Numbered from the stretch's first letter, positions 26,001 to 35,228 are shown. The stretch is 64,000 nucleotides of DNA from Roseovarius nubinhibens ISM (GCF_000152625.1 NZ_CH724156.1:1903778-1967777), one strand, 5' to 3'. Translations and numbers: made by a program. Notes: generated by a model from the letters alone, not told the origin.

Positions 26001-26818
26001 AAGCGCGCGGTGCCGAGCCGGTCCTCGAAGGTGAGGTTGATCTGGGCCAGATCGCCGAGCGTGATCACCCGGTCGCCATTGGTCTTGATCGGCAGTTCGT
26101 AAATGTCGCGCGGCTCGTTGAAGGAGGCGGGGATTTTCACCGCGAAACTGCCCGTCTCGCTGCGGATCTCGCCCGCCGCGATGAGCTGATTGTTGTTGCG
26201 CACCACGTTGATCAGCTCGCCCGCGGTGACGTTATAGGCCTCGAGCCGGAGCGGATCGATCACCACCTCGACCATCTCGTCGCGATTGCCCGCGATCCCA
26301 GCCTCGAGCACCGGATCGAGCGCCTCGATCTGATCCTGCAGCGTCTTGGCAATCTGCGCCATGGTGCGTTCGGGCACATCGCCCGAGAGGGTCACGACGA
26401 GAATGGGAAATTCCGAGAAATTGATCTCGTTGATCGTGTATTTCTCGTAACCTTCGGGGAATTTCGCCTCGGCCGCGCTCATCGCGTCGCGGACATCGGC
26501 CATGATCTTGGTCTTGTCCCAGCCAAATTCGAACTCGAGCGCCACGCCGGCATAGTTTTCCGCCGCGGTGCCGGTCATCTTGTCGAGCCCGTCGAGATCG
26601 GAAAGCTCGGTCTCCATCACCTTGACCAGAAGGGTTTCGCTATCCTCGGCCGAGATGCCGGGGAAGGGGACAGAGACGAAGAGCGCCGGGATTTCGATGT
26701 CGGGCTCGCCCTCTTTGGGCAGGCTCAGATAGGCCATCGTGCCGGCGAGCACCGACAGCACGATAAAGGCCAGCACCATGCGGGCGCGTTCAGAGGCCCA
26801 GTCGACCAGCCCGGTCAT
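23081..26818 (-). CDS. RND family efflux transporter permease, with central membrane insertion
   Basis: 1245 residues, about 200 longer than typical AcrB-like pumps. The two halves are recognisable: an N-terminal membrane helix and porter domain, TM4 with AVGMLVDGAIVVVEYADKR, and near the C-terminus TGTGIVALAGIVVNNNIVLIDTY. Between TM6 (near residue 495) and TM7 (near 631) lies an extra segment of about 100 residues containing three or four hydrophobic helices. The gene overlaps the adaptor-protein stop by 4 nt. No outer-membrane channel gene is adjacent. Substrate unknown. A heptamer element lies within the linker just after the insertion. Confidence 0.92.
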   Translation of the reverse strand: MTGLVDWASERARMVLAFIVLSVLAGTMAYLSLPKEGEPDIEIPALFVSVPFPGISAEDSETLLVKVMETELSDLDGLDKMTGTAAENYAGVALEFEFGWDKTKIMADVRDAMSAAEAKFPEGYEKYTINEINFSEFPILVVTLSGDVPERTMAQIAKTLQDQIEALDPVLEAGIAGNRDEMVEVVIDPLRLEAYNVTAGELINVVRNNNQLIAAGEIRSETGSFAVKIPASFNEPRDIYELPIKTNGDRVITLGDLAQINLTFEDRLGTARFNGETTVALQVVKRKGFNIIDTAALVRETVDAARASWPDELRATVSVGTSGDQSRTVASMVKQLEGSVLTAIALVMIVMLAALGIRPALLVGFAIPTSFLLCFALLAVMGVTVSNMVMFGLILAVGMLVDGAIVVVEYADKRISEGSGPMHAYVEAAKRMFWPVVSSTATTLCAFLPMLFWPGIPGQFMGMLPVTLIFVLSASLLVALVYLPVVGGVTGRIERWLSMRIDTLSQGRLLWHLLLFPVAIAALMLAAALIPALMALVGLLFGAMNMGAIVVSVIPTLIGAFVLMLGVVALAALGLASVVALFVGLGAGFARIRRLAAGMVRNRHSRDADEIPTQHRRSVFGRFIHLIAANPVAPLLAFAAIFVLVGSVLIFYMGNNRGVEFFVESEPENAIVYVRARGNLSLEQQDSLVRQAEEIVLEHPNVKSAFAFAGDGGLNNNTGGAQPPRDTIGQVQIELIAWEDRPTRRETWFSLFGLDFTRQISDPEADGDRTIDELTARLSQIPGIKIEILALERGPASAKPVHLRIKGDNWQLLRDFTETAREKFEETRGLTLIEDTLPLPSIDWQIDVDVEKAGRFGADVATVGAMVQLVTRGILLDTMPVETSDEEIDIRVRLPEKDRVLSTLDTLKVRTNEGLVPLSNFITRKPVQGLAQIDRIDQTRFFDIKAAVETGLTRIDRDEKGNETTVPINANERIAHLTEWLDSGVLPAGIAYEWTGDQEDQAESGAFLQKAFLGALGLMFIILLAQFNSVYNAVLVLLAVVLSTTGVLIGMMVMNQPFSIIMTGTGIVALAGIVVNNNIVLIDTYQEYSRYMPRIEAITRTAEARIRPVLLTTITTMAGLTPMMFGLSLDFVNGGYSFDSPTALWWKQLATAVVFGLGIATVLTLIFTPSMLALRVWATTYLIWLSRLLAALSLGRASRAARDLALDRAARRTPPPEILWSENVTVGTPPTPLVSAAKTPLNAAE
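24970..25009 (-). repeat. Helically phased heptamer element, copy D (inside the RND gene)
   Basis: On the minus strand the heptamers are CACAGTC, TGCCGAC, TACCGAC and CACCGAC, 11 bp apart. It encodes HSRDADEIPTQHRRS of the RND protein, just before TM7. The reading frame relative to the element differs from that used in xrtE. Confidence 0.7.
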
Positions 26819-28149
26819 TGCGCATCTGCCTGATAGCTTGGCCGAACCCGGACCCCGTCGGTGACATATTCCTGACCGATGACGATGACATCGGCGTTGT
26901 CGGGCAGACCGGCGAGCCAGACGCCCTCGGGCGTGTCGCGCAAGAGCTGCACCGGGCGGAAGGCGGCGGTGTCCTCTTCCGTGACGAGGCGCACGCCCAT
27001 GTCGCCCTGATCGTTCAGGGTGAGCACCGATTGCGGCAAGAGATGCGCCGAAGCGCCATCGGCGGCGATCAGGATCTCGGCGGTCTGGCCGTCGCGGATC
27101 GCCAGATCGTCATTCTCGACGGTGACTTCGACCCGGAAGGTGCGGGTGACTTCGTCGGCGGAGCGCGACAGAAAGCTCACCTTGCCCGCGACCTGTTTGC
27201 CGGAGGCGAGCGTCGCGGTGGCGGGTGCGTCGAGCGTCACGCGGTCGACCTCGGTTTCCGGCACGAAACCCACGAGGATGATCGGATCGAGCTGCAGCAC
27301 CGTGGCGCAAAGCGCGCCGGGTTGCAGCAGGCTGCCGCGTTCGGCGGTGTCGGTTTCCAACAGCCCGGCGAAGGGCGCGGTGATGGTGAGCCGGTCGATT
27401 TCCTTTTGCGCGGCGGCGATCCCGGCCTGGGCGCTTTCGATCCCGGCGCGGGCGGCTTCGATCCCGGCGGCGGCGCTTTCCAGCCCGGATTGCGCGGATT
27501 TGAGCCCGGCCTCGGCGCTGCTCAGCGTGGCTTCGGCACCGCGCACGGTGGCCTCGGTCGCGGCGACGCGGGTGTCGGAGGCATAGCCGCCCTGGCTCAG
27601 CCGTTTGGCGGCGTTGTCGTTGATCTGTGCCTCGCTCAGCCGGGCCTTGGCCTCTTCGACGCGGGCGCGGCTCTCGGCGACGCGGGCCTCGGCCTCGGGG
27701 ACTTTGGCGCGGGCCTCGGGCAGGCGGGCGCGGGCCTCGGCGAGCCGCGCCTCGGCCTCGGCCAGCGTCGCCTCGCGGGTGCCGGGATCGAGCGCGCAGA
27801 GCGGCTCGCCCGCCTCGACAAAGCTGCCCTTGCGGCGCGGCTCGGAGGTCACGAGACCGGAGGTTTCGGCGCGCACCTCGACCTGGGCGTCGGCCTCGGT
27901 CCGGCCACGCAGCACCACGGCGCTGTCGATCTGGCGCGCGACGGAACGGGTGACGATCACCCCGGGCAGGGCGGCGCCCGTCTCGGCATCCGGCTCGGCA
28001 CTCGTGTCGGGCGTCGCGGCGGCGGCGGTGTCGGGCGCGCCGAACCGGTCGCGTTCGAAGACGAAGAGATAGATCAGCACCATGACGACGATGGCGGCCA
28101 GGATCGGAAACAGACGCATCAAGCACCCAATGGTTTGGCTTTTCATCAT
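26815..28149 (-). CDS. RND efflux periplasmic adaptor (membrane fusion protein)
   Basis: 444 residues. An N-terminal membrane anchor (LFPILAAIVVMVLIYLFVF) is followed by a biotinyl-lipoyl half (GLVTSEPRRKGSFVEAGEPLCALD). A long Ala/Glu/Arg coiled-coil with several heptad-like repeats comes next (AEARLAEARARLPEARAK, ESAAAGIEAARAGIESAQAG), then the second lipoyl half (TITAPFAGLLETDTAERGSLL) and beta-barrel domains. The coiled-coil is longer than in many adaptors. It precedes and overlaps the pump gene. An internal ATG at 28119 just before the anchor is an alternative start; neither has a clear ribosome binding site. Confidence 0.92.
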   Translation of the reverse strand: MMKSQTIGCLMRLFPILAAIVVMVLIYLFVFERDRFGAPDTAAAATPDTSAEPDAETGAALPGVIVTRSVARQIDSAVVLRGRTEADAQVEVRAETSGLVTSEPRRKGSFVEAGEPLCALDPGTREATLAEAEARLAEARARLPEARAKVPEAEARVAESRARVEEAKARLSEAQINDNAAKRLSQGGYASDTRVAATEATVRGAEATLSSAEAGLKSAQSGLESAAAGIEAARAGIESAQAGIAAAQKEIDRLTITAPFAGLLETDTAERGSLLQPGALCATVLQLDPIILVGFVPETEVDRVTLDAPATATLASGKQVAGKVSFLSRSADEVTRTFRVEVTVENDDLAIRDGQTAEILIAADGASAHLLPQSVLTLNDQGDMGVRLVTEEDTAAFRPVQLLRDTPEGVWLAGLPDNADVIVIGQEYVTDGVRVRPSYQADAQ

Positions 28150-28349
28150 CGGCCGGGCGGCGGGGCTGGGGCGAGGCTCTGAAAAGCGGGTTGTAACGAA
28201 AATAGCTGATTTGATCTAAACGGGCCAGTTTAGGGTACGTCTTTGCGCTTTGGCTTGCAATATGACGGATTGGCGCAACAGTTGCGGCCCTTGGCAGCGG
28301 CAAGGCGACAGGTTAAGACGGGGCAAATCGACCAAGGGGCCAGGCCAAC

Positions 28350-29039
28350 GTGAGCGATACAGACAGCTTTATTAACGAGGTGAGCGAAGAGGTTCGCCGG
28401 GATCGGCTCTTCGGATTGATGCGGCGCTATGGCTGGATTGCCGTGCTGGCGGTTCTGCTGCTGGTGGGCGGCGCGGCCTATAATGAGTGGCGCAAGGCGA
28501 ATGAGCGCGCGGCGGCAGAGGCGCTGGGCGACGGTATTCTCGCAGCCTTGGAACAGGATGAGGCCGAGGCCCGCGTGACGGCGCTGCAGGCGATTGACGC
28601 GCCGGACCCGTCGGCGGATGCGGTTGTGACGCTGCTCGCGGCGGGGGAATCGCTCGGCTCCGATCCCAAGGCCACGGCAGAGGCGCTGGTGGCGCTGGCC
28701 GAGCGCGGCGATGTGCCGATGGTTTACCGCCAGATTGCCACGCTCAAGGCGGCGGCGATCGGCGCAGAGGGGCTGGCGGCCGAGACGCGGCGCGAGCTGC
28801 TCGATGGGCTGGCGCTGGGCACTGGCACGATCCGGGTGCTGGCCGAGGAACAGCTTGCCTATCTCGACATCGAGACCGGCAACCAAGAGGCGGCCTTGAC
28901 CCGGCTTGAGGCGCTCTATGTGGATGCCGAAGCGAGCGAAGGCCTGCGGCAGCGGGTCGGTCAGATCGTTCTGGCGCTTGGCGGCGAGCTGAGCGGCGAG
29001 GCCGCCAGCGATGTTGCACGGCAGGCGGACGGCGGTTAA
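28350..29039 (+). CDS. YfgM-like TPR protein of the BAM/periplasmic chaperone network
   Basis: 229 residues from a GTG with AAGGGG upstream. A cytoplasmic N-terminus (FINEVSEEVRRDRLFGLMRRYGW) leads into one membrane helix (IAVLAVLLLVGGAAY) and then NEWRKANERAAAEALGDG, the standard entry of the YfgM/TPR_21 family. The rest forms alpha-helical repeats in the periplasm. In Escherichia coli YfgM also sits directly upstream of bamB and der and associates with the SecYEG translocon. Here it is 33 bp upstream of bamB, the same order. The C-terminal third is divergent and contains few clear TPR consensus residues. Confidence 0.85.
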   Translation: MSDTDSFINEVSEEVRRDRLFGLMRRYGWIAVLAVLLLVGGAAYNEWRKANERAAAEALGDGILAALEQDEAEARVTALQAIDAPDPSADAVVTLLAAGESLGSDPKATAEALVALAERGDVPMVYRQIATLKAAAIGAEGLAAETRRELLDGLALGTGTIRVLAEEQLAYLDIETGNQEAALTRLEALYVDAEASEGLRQRVGQIVLALGGELSGEAASDVARQADGG

Positions 29040-29072
29040 CGTCGCAAACGACAGCCAATTAGGGGGCGCAGA

Positions 29073-30401
29073 GTGGTGACCAGACAGATTGCGATCGCGG
29101 GGTTGATTGCCCTTGGTGCGCTGGCCGCATGTGCCAAGCGTGAGCCGATCCTGCCGGGCGTGCGCGAAGAGATTCGCGAGGACGCTGGCGAAGAATTCGG
29201 CATCGTCACCAACGCACAGCGGACCAATCAGGCGCTGCCGATCCGGCTCGCTCCGGTGACGGCCAATGCCAATTGGGTGCAGCGCAGCGGCTCGCCGATG
29301 ACCCGGGTGGCGCATCCGGCGCTGTCGGCAGCACCGCAGCGGATCTGGTCGGCCTCGATCGGGTCGGGCGACGGGCGCAAGGCGCGGATCACCGCCGATC
29401 CGGTGGTCGCAGGCGGCCGTGTCTTCACCCTCGACAGCGCGGCCACGGTGGCCGCGACCTCGACCGGCGGGCAGGTTCTCTGGACGCAGAATCTCGTGCC
29501 GCCCAATGATTCCGGCAATGACGCGAGCGGCGGCGGGCTGGCCTTTGGCGATGGCAAGCTCTTCGTCACCTCGGGCTTTGGCATGATCAGCGCGCTCGAC
29601 CCGGCCACCGGGCGGGTGATCTGGGAGCAAAAGCTGCGCGGCACCGGGTCGGGCAGCCCGACGGTCTATGACGGGCTGGTCTATCTGGTCTCGGCCGATG
29701 ACGAGGCCTGGGCGCTCGACACTGACAATGGCCGCATCAAATGGCAGCTCAGCGCCGCCCCCGATGCCAACAATATCCTCGGTGGCCCGGCCCCGGCCGT
29801 CTCCGAGAAATACGCCGTCTTTGCCTTTGGCGCGGGCGAATTGCAGGGCGCGTTCCGCAAGGGCGGTCTGCGGCTCTGGGATGCGCAGGTGGCCGGTCGC
29901 CGCAGCGGTCTGTCGCAATCGCTGGTGGCCGATGTCACGGGCGATCCCCTGATCATTGGCGACCGGGTCTATGTCGGCACCCATTCCGGCCGTCTGGTGG
30001 CGCTCAAGCTGGGCAATGGCGAGCGGATCTGGACCGCGACCGAAGGCCCGCTGAGCCCGGTCTGGCCGGCTGGCGATGCGCTCTTCCTGATTTCGGACCG
30101 CAACGAGCTCATCCGGCTCAACGCCGAGGATGGCACCCGCGTCTGGTCGCAGAAACTGCCCTTCTTCGTGAAGGAAAAGCCGCGCAAGAAGGCACGCATC
30201 TATGCCCATTACGGCCCGGTTCTCGCTGGTGGTCAGCTTGTCGTGGCCTCGAGCGATGGCAATCTGCGCTTTTACGATCCGGTGTCCGGCGCGCTGCGCC
30301 GCACGGTCGAAATCCCCGGCGGTGCAACCAGCAACCCGGTGGTGGCGGGCCGCACGCTCTATGTCGTGTCGACCAACGGGCAATTGCACGCTTTCCGTTA
30401 G
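29073..30401 (+). CDS. bamB: Outer membrane protein assembly factor BamB
   Basis: 442 residues. The N-terminus is a lipoprotein signal with lipobox LAAC (Cys20), so the protein is anchored in the outer membrane facing the periplasm. The body has PQQ-like beta-propeller repeats: LDSAATVAATSTGGQVLWTQ, LDPATGRVIWEQKL, LDTDNGRIKWQL and VALKLGNGERIW. BamB supports BamA in folding of outer-membrane proteins. Two GTG codons in a row (29073, 29076) can serve as start. It lies between the yfgM-like gene and der. Confidence 0.93.
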   Translation: MVTRQIAIAGLIALGALAACAKREPILPGVREEIREDAGEEFGIVTNAQRTNQALPIRLAPVTANANWVQRSGSPMTRVAHPALSAAPQRIWSASIGSGDGRKARITADPVVAGGRVFTLDSAATVAATSTGGQVLWTQNLVPPNDSGNDASGGGLAFGDGKLFVTSGFGMISALDPATGRVIWEQKLRGTGSGSPTVYDGLVYLVSADDEAWALDTDNGRIKWQLSAAPDANNILGGPAPAVSEKYAVFAFGAGELQGAFRKGGLRLWDAQVAGRRSGLSQSLVADVTGDPLIIGDRVYVGTHSGRLVALKLGNGERIWTATEGPLSPVWPAGDALFLISDRNELIRLNAEDGTRVWSQKLPFFVKEKPRKKARIYAHYGPVLAGGQLVVASSDGNLRFYDPVSGALRRTVEIPGGATSNPVVAGRTLYVVSTNGQLHAFR

Positions 30402-30462
30402 GCCCGCGATAGGGTAAGGGGGCAGCTTGATTGCTGCCCCACCTCTGCCCGGAGCCGAGAGA

Positions 30463-31938
30463 ATGAGTTTTACACTGGCCATCGTTGGACGCCCGAATGT
30501 GGGCAAGTCCACCCTGTTCAACCGTCTGGTTGGCAAGCGTCTGGCCTTGGTCGACGACCAGCCGGGCGTGACCCGCGACCTGCGCGAGGGCGAAGCACGG
30601 TTGGGCGATCTGCGCTTTACCGTGATCGACACCGCCGGTCTCGAAGATGCCACCGACGATTCGCTTCAGGGCCGGATGCGGCGCCTGACCGAACGGGCGG
30701 TCGATATGGCCGATATCTGCCTCTTCGTGATCGACGCCCGCACCGGGGTCACCCCGATTGACGAGGTGTTTGCCGAGATCCTGCGCAAACGGTCCGAACA
30801 TGTGATCCTGGCCGCCAACAAGGCCGAGGGCGCGGCGGCGGATGCCGGTGTGATCGAGGCCTATGGCCTTGGCCTTGGCGAGCCGATCCGCCTGTCGGCG
30901 GAACATGGCGAAGGGCTCAACGATCTCTATTCGCAGCTGATGCCGCTGGCCGATGGCTATGCCGAGCGCGCCCGTCAGGATGCGCCGGAAACCGATGTCA
31001 CCCTGACCGAGGAAGAGGCCGAGGCCGGTGCGCCCGACGACCCGCACAAGCCCACCGAGGCGCGGCCGCTGCAGGTGGCCGTTGTGGGCCGTCCCAATGC
31101 CGGGAAATCGACCCTGATCAACAAGATCCTCGGCGAAGAGCGTCTGCTCACCGGGCCGGAGGCGGGGATCACCCGCGACGCGATCTCTCTCAAGATGAAT
31201 TGGGACGGGGTGCCGATGCGTGTCTTTGACACGGCGGGCATGCGCAAAAAGGCTAAGGTGCAGGAAAAGCTCGAGAAACTGTCGGTGAGCGACGGTCTCA
31301 GAGCGGTGAAATTCGCCGAGGTCGTCGTCGTTCTTCTCGACGCGGCGATCCCGTTTGAACAGCAGGATCTGCGCATTGCCGACCTCGCCGAACGCGAGGG
31401 GCGGGCGGTCGTGGTGGCGGTCAATAAATGGGATATCGAGGACGAGAAGCAAGAGAAGCTCCGCGCCCTCAAAGAGGCGTTTGAGCGGCTCTTGCCGCAG
31501 CTGCGCGGCGCGCCCCTGGTCACCGTTTCGGCCAAGACCGGACGGGGGCTCGACCGGCTGCATGCGGCCATCGTCAAAGCGCATGATGTGTGGAACCGGC
31601 GGGTCAGCACGGCGCAGCTCAACCGTTGGCTCACGGGGATGCTCGAGCAGCATCCGCCCCCCGCGCCGAGCGGTCGCCGGATCAAGCTGCGCTATATGAC
31701 ACAGGCGAAAACGCGTCCGCCGGGGTTCGTTGTGATGTGCAGCAACACCGAGAAAATGCCGGAAAGCTATACCCGCTATCTGGTCAATGGCTTGCGCGAG
31801 GATTTCGACATGCCGGGGACGCCGATCCGGCTGCATATGCGCAGCCAGTCGGACAAGAACCCCTATAAGTCGAAGAAGAAATCGACGCCGTCGCGGCTGC
31901 GCAAACACCTGGGCAAAGGGCCTGCCGACAAAAAGTAA
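30463..31938 (+). CDS. der: GTPase Der (EngA), ribosome biogenesis
   Basis: 491 residues with two tandem G domains. The P-loops are GRPNVGKST near residue 9 and GRPNAGKST near 213, the G3 motifs are DTAGLED and DTAGMRKK, and the G4 motifs are NKAE and NKWD. A C-terminal KH-like domain follows ([20 protein letters not shown]). Der assists 50S subunit assembly. The first G4, NKAE, departs from the NKxD consensus; Der proteins from this group often do. The start at 30463 follows GGAGCCGAGAG. Confidence 0.95.
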   Translation: MSFTLAIVGRPNVGKSTLFNRLVGKRLALVDDQPGVTRDLREGEARLGDLRFTVIDTAGLEDATDDSLQGRMRRLTERAVDMADICLFVIDARTGVTPIDEVFAEILRKRSEHVILAANKAEGAAADAGVIEAYGLGLGEPIRLSAEHGEGLNDLYSQLMPLADGYAERARQDAPETDVTLTEEEAEAGAPDDPHKPTEARPLQVAVVGRPNAGKSTLINKILGEERLLTGPEAGITRDAISLKMNWDGVPMRVFDTAGMRKKAKVQEKLEKLSVSDGLRAVKFAEVVVVLLDAAIPFEQQDLRIADLAEREGRAVVVAVNKWDIEDEKQEKLRALKEAFERLLPQLRGAPLVTVSAKTGRGLDRLHAAIVKAHDVWNRRVSTAQLNRWLTGMLEQHPPPAPSGRRIKLRYMTQAKTRPPGFVVMCSNTEKMPESYTRYLVNGLREDFDMPGTPIRLHMRSQSDKNPYKSKKKSTPSRLRKHLGKGPADKK

Positions 31939-31947
31939 ACGGGGCGC

Positions 31948-31969
31948 GACGGGCCGGGAATGGCCCGTC
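31948..31969 (+). terminator. Hairpin after der, abutting heptamer element B
   Basis: GACGGGCC pairs perfectly with GGCCCGTC around GGGAAT, starting 10 nt after the der stop codon. Its last three bases are the start of the first heptamer of element B. No T-run follows, so termination activity is uncertain. Confidence 0.5.
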
Positions 31970-32006
31970 GGTATCCAGTCGGTATTGCGTCGGTAAAACG
32001 ACAGTG
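31967..32006 (-). repeat. Helically phased heptamer element, copy B
   Basis: On the minus strand CACTGTC, TACCGAC, TACCGAC and TACCGAC start 11 bp apart, the most regular of the five copies. It lies between the 3' ends of der and the convergent TspO-like gene. Confidence 0.85.
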
Positions 32007-32031
32007 GCGGTTTTGCCGCTCGCGGTCGCCG

Positions 32032-32742
32032 TTAACCGATGCGGCGCGGGCCGTCGGCGAGTTGCTTGATCGCCAGCACCGCGAGGATGAGCACGCCGCC
32101 GGCTGCCAGTGCCAGCACCACGGCGGGGCCGTCGGGGAGGTTGGACACGGCAATCGCCACCAGCGCCCAGATCACCGCCACCGGCAGGCCCAGAGCGCCC
32201 GGGCGGCTCAGCATCAGACCGATGGAGAGCATCAGGGCCAGGATGAGCGCGATCACCGCCGCGAGAATGCCGGTGCCGACGCCAAAGCCGCCGAGCAACA
32301 GCCCGATCGAGACGGAAGACGCGGCGGTGAGCCAGCCCGCATAGAGCCCGACGGGCACCAGCGCCCACCAGGCGTCGCGGGCAGGCGCGCGCAGCCAGGC
32401 CAGGACCGCGCCGAACCACATCAGCCAGATCATCAGCGTGGCGACCACCGGGCTTTGCTGGGCGACCCAGAGCCAGCCCACGCCCAGCGCCAGCGAGAAG
32501 AAGAGCGGCGCGCGCATCGGCGCCCAATCGGGCGCGTCGCGCCGTGCCCAGACGCCATAGGCGCCATGGGCGATGAGCCAGAGGTAGAGCAGCCCCCAGA
32601 TCGCGAAGGCATAGCCTGCGGGCTGCACCGGCGGATCGACCTGCGGCACCGGGAATTGATCGGGCGCGTAGCCGCCAAATCCCGGTGTGGCGAGCGGGGC
32701 TGCGGCAAAGAGCAGGGCGGCGAGGAGGACGAGATAGGGCAT
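32032..32742 (-). CDS. TspO/MBR-like Trp-rich membrane protein
   Basis: 236 residues from the ATG at 32742, with about 8 hydrophobic helices. The first helix is followed by DPPVQPAGYAFAIWGLLYLWL, and WVAQQSPVVATLMIWLMWFGAVLAW follows, a pattern resembling the Trp-rich TspO/MBR tryptophan-rich sensory group, although these proteins are longer. Function is not established; porphyrin or small-molecule sensing would be inference. A TTG start at 32811 would add 23 residues but would leave only 26 bp to the divergent DUF2235 gene, so the ATG is preferred. Confidence 0.6.
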   Translation of the reverse strand: MPYLVLLAALLFAAAPLATPGFGGYAPDQFPVPQVDPPVQPAGYAFAIWGLLYLWLIAHGAYGVWARRDAPDWAPMRAPLFFSLALGVGWLWVAQQSPVVATLMIWLMWFGAVLAWLRAPARDAWWALVPVGLYAGWLTAASSVSIGLLLGGFGVGTGILAAVIALILALMLSIGLMLSRPGALGLPVAVIWALVAIAVSNLPDGPAVVLALAAGGVLILAVLAIKQLADGPRRIG

Positions 32743-32837
32743 GGTATACCGGTATTTGAGGCGTGGGATCTTTGGCGTAGCCTCAAGGTAGCTCTGTTTG
32801 GCGTCAGTCAAGGCGCGGTGTTTTTGGGAGGTTGGGT

Positions 32838-33923
32838 ATGACCCGCATCATCATCCTGTGCGACGGCACGTGGAATTCGCCCGATATCGTGATGCCCACC
32901 CATCTCGTAGAGCTGAGCCGCCTGTTGGTGAATGACCCGCGGCAGGGGCAGGTGGTGGCCTATTTCGCGGGCGTTGGCACCGACCGGCGGTTCGACGGGG
33001 CGGTGGGGCGGTTTTTGAACAAATGGGGCGGCGGGGCCTTTGGCTGGGGCCTCGATGACAAGGTGAAACAGGCCTATCAATTCATCGCCAAAGCCTATCG
33101 GCGGGGCGATGAAATACAGGTCTTTGGCTTTTCGCGCGGTGCCTATACGGCGCGGTCGGTGGTCGGGATGATCCGCAAGTGCGGGCTGATCGAGGACACC
33201 AGCCCGGCGGCGGTGAACCGGGCCTTTGCGCTCTATCGCAAGCGCGGCGCGCGCAATGCGCCGGATGCGCCGCATATCCGCGAAGCGCGGCGGCGGATGT
33301 CGCCGGGGTTTGCGACGTCGCAGGAGGATCTCGATTGGCGCGGCGATGGCTCGGAGCTCGTCCGGGTCGGATTTGTCGGTGTCTGGGACACGGTGGGCGC
33401 GCGGGGCATTCCCCTCTCGCTCTTTGGGCCGGTGGCGAGCCTGTGGAACCGGCAGTACAGGTTTCATGACATGCAGCTGTCGCGGCTGGTCGAACGGGCG
33501 CGCCATGCCGTGGCGCTCGACGAGCAGCGGCTGTTCTACCGCCCGGCGCTTTGGGACAATCTTGAGCGGCAGGGCAGCAGGCTCGGGCTCAACGGCGGGG
33601 TGCGGGGCGCGGCGCGGCCCTATCAGCAGCTCTGGTTCATCGGCACCCATGGCATTCTGGGCGGCAGTGCGGGCAATCGCGGGCTGAGCGCGCTGCCGTT
33701 GCAATGGGTGGTGGAGGGGGCGCCGGGGATCATGTTGCGGCCCGGGGCGCGGTTGCCGGGGGTGCCGGGCGATCCGCTGGCGGAAACGACGCTCTTGCCG
33801 CGCGACGAGGGGCTCTTGCGGCGTTGGCGCGAGGGGCCGGAGCGGATGGAGGATATCCATCCGTCGGTGTCGATCCGGGTGCAGACCCGGGCCAAGTATC
33901 GGCCCGGGTCGTTGCGCCTGTGA
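32838..33923 (+). CDS. DUF2235 family predicted alpha/beta hydrolase
   Basis: 361 residues. IIILCDGTWN at the N-terminus and QVFGFSRGAYTARSVVGMI, with the nucleophile Ser in GFSRG, are the defining motifs of DUF2235. This family includes phospholipase effectors of type VI secretion (Tle1) but also many stand-alone housekeeping hydrolases. FVGVWDTVGARG and LWFIGTHGILGG complete the catalytic core. No secretion genes are nearby and no signal peptide is present, so I do not call it an effector. The ATG is preceded by GGGAGGTTGGGT. Confidence 0.88.
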   Translation: MTRIIILCDGTWNSPDIVMPTHLVELSRLLVNDPRQGQVVAYFAGVGTDRRFDGAVGRFLNKWGGGAFGWGLDDKVKQAYQFIAKAYRRGDEIQVFGFSRGAYTARSVVGMIRKCGLIEDTSPAAVNRAFALYRKRGARNAPDAPHIREARRRMSPGFATSQEDLDWRGDGSELVRVGFVGVWDTVGARGIPLSLFGPVASLWNRQYRFHDMQLSRLVERARHAVALDEQRLFYRPALWDNLERQGSRLGLNGGVRGAARPYQQLWFIGTHGILGGSAGNRGLSALPLQWVVEGAPGIMLRPGARLPGVPGDPLAETTLLPRDEGLLRRWREGPERMEDIHPSVSIRVQTRAKYRPGSLRL

Positions 33924-33935
33924 CGGAGGGCTGGT

Positions 33936-35228
33936 TCAGACCAGCGTGCCGTCGGCGGCGAGGATCGTCTTGCCGCCGAGATAGGGGTGAAGCGCCTCGG
34001 GCAGGGCGACCGAGCCATCGGCCTGCTGGCCGTTTTCCAGCACCGCGATGAGGCAGCGGCCCACGGCGAGGCCCGAGCCGTTCAGCGTGTGCAGGAATTG
34101 CGGCTTGCCGCCATCGGCGGGTTTGAACCGGGCGTTCATGCGGCGCGCCTGAAAGTCACCGCAGACCGAGACCGAAGAAATCTCGCGATAGCTGTCCTGA
34201 CCGGGCAGCCAGACCTCGATGTCATGGGTGCGGCGCGCGCCAAAGCCCATGTCGCCGGTGCAGAGCACCACGGTGCGATAGGGCAGGCCGAGCCGTTCGA
34301 GAATGCCCTGGGCGCAGGCGGTCATGCGGTCAAGCTCGGCGCGGCTCTCATCCGGGTGGGTGACCGAGACCATTTCGACCTTTTCGAACTGGTGCTGGCG
34401 CAGCATCCCGGCGGTGTCGCGCCCGGCGCTGCCCGCTTCCGAGCGGAAACATTGGGTATGGGCGACATAGCGGCGCGGCAGGTAATCGGCCTCGACGGTG
34501 AGCCCGTTGACGATATTGGTGAGCGTCACCTCGGCGGTGGGCACCAGCCACCAGCCATTGGTCGTCTCGTAGCTGTCTTCGCCGAATTTCGGCAATTGCC
34601 CGGTGCCATACATCATTTCCGGGCGCACCAGCACCGGTGTCCAGGTCTCGGTCAGCCCGTTTTCGTCGATATGGGTGTTGATCATGAACTGCGCCAGCGC
34701 CCGGTGGATGCGCGCCACCGCGCCCGACAGCACCACAAAGCGGCTGCCCGACAGTTTCGCGGCGGTCTCGAAATCCATCCCCGGCAGCACGCCGTCGAGC
34801 TCGTAATGCTCTTTCGGGGTGAAGTCGAAGACGCGCGGCGTGCCCCAGCGGTGGATTTCCACATTGTCGGCCTCATCCGCGCCCTGCGGCACGTCGTCGA
34901 AGGGCAGGTTGGGCAGGCCCATCAGCAGATCGGTGAGCTGTTGATCGAGCTCCTTGGCCTCGGCCTGCATGGCGGCGACTTCGGATTTCTTTTCGCCGAC
35001 CAGCGCGCGCAGGCGTTCGAACTCGGCCTCGTCGCCCTTGGCCTTGGCGGCACCGACCTCTTTGGAGGCGCGATTCTGTTCGGCCTGGGCGGTTTCGGCG
35101 GCATGGATCAGCGCGCGGCGTTTTTCGTCCAGCGCGAGGATTTGCGACGATGCGCCATCAAGCCCCCTCAGCGCCAGGGCGGCGTCGAATGCGGCGGGGT
35201 TGTCGCGGATGGCACGGATATCATGCAT
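33936..35228 (-). CDS. serS: Seryl-tRNA synthetase
   Basis: 430 residues, a standard class II synthetase charging tRNA-Ser and tRNA-Sec. The N-terminal half has the long antiparallel coiled-coil that grips the tRNA long arm (about 30-100). The catalytic core shows motif 2 ([20 protein letters not shown]), [13 protein letters not shown] and motif 3 ([20 protein letters not shown]). It reads toward the DUF2235 gene, converging with 12 bp between the stop codons. Confidence 0.97.
   Translation of the reverse strand: MHDIRAIRDNPAAFDAALALRGLDGASSQILALDEKRRALIHAAETAQAEQNRASKEVGAAKAKGDEAEFERLRALVGEKKSEVAAMQAEAKELDQQLTDLLMGLPNLPFDDVPQGADEADNVEIHRWGTPRVFDFTPKEHYELDGVLPGMDFETAAKLSGSRFVVLSGAVARIHRALAQFMINTHIDENGLTETWTPVLVRPEMMYGTGQLPKFGEDSYETTNGWWLVPTAEVTLTNIVNGLTVEADYLPRRYVAHTQCFRSEAGSAGRDTAGMLRQHQFEKVEMVSVTHPDESRAELDRMTACAQGILERLGLPYRTVVLCTGDMGFGARRTHDIEVWLPGQDSYREISSVSVCGDFQARRMNARFKPADGGKPQFLHTLNGSGLAVGRCLIAVLENGQQADGSVALPEALHPYLGGKTILAADGTLV

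Noticed and set aside
23792-26833. A 1013-codon open frame antisense to the RND permease gene
   Set aside because: Low-complexity His/Arg/Asp-rich translation; the RND reading frame has clear family motifs throughout.
32838-33923. A type VI secretion lipase effector
   Set aside because: DUF2235 is shared by effectors and housekeeping proteins; there are no vgrG, hcp, PAAR or immunity genes nearby.
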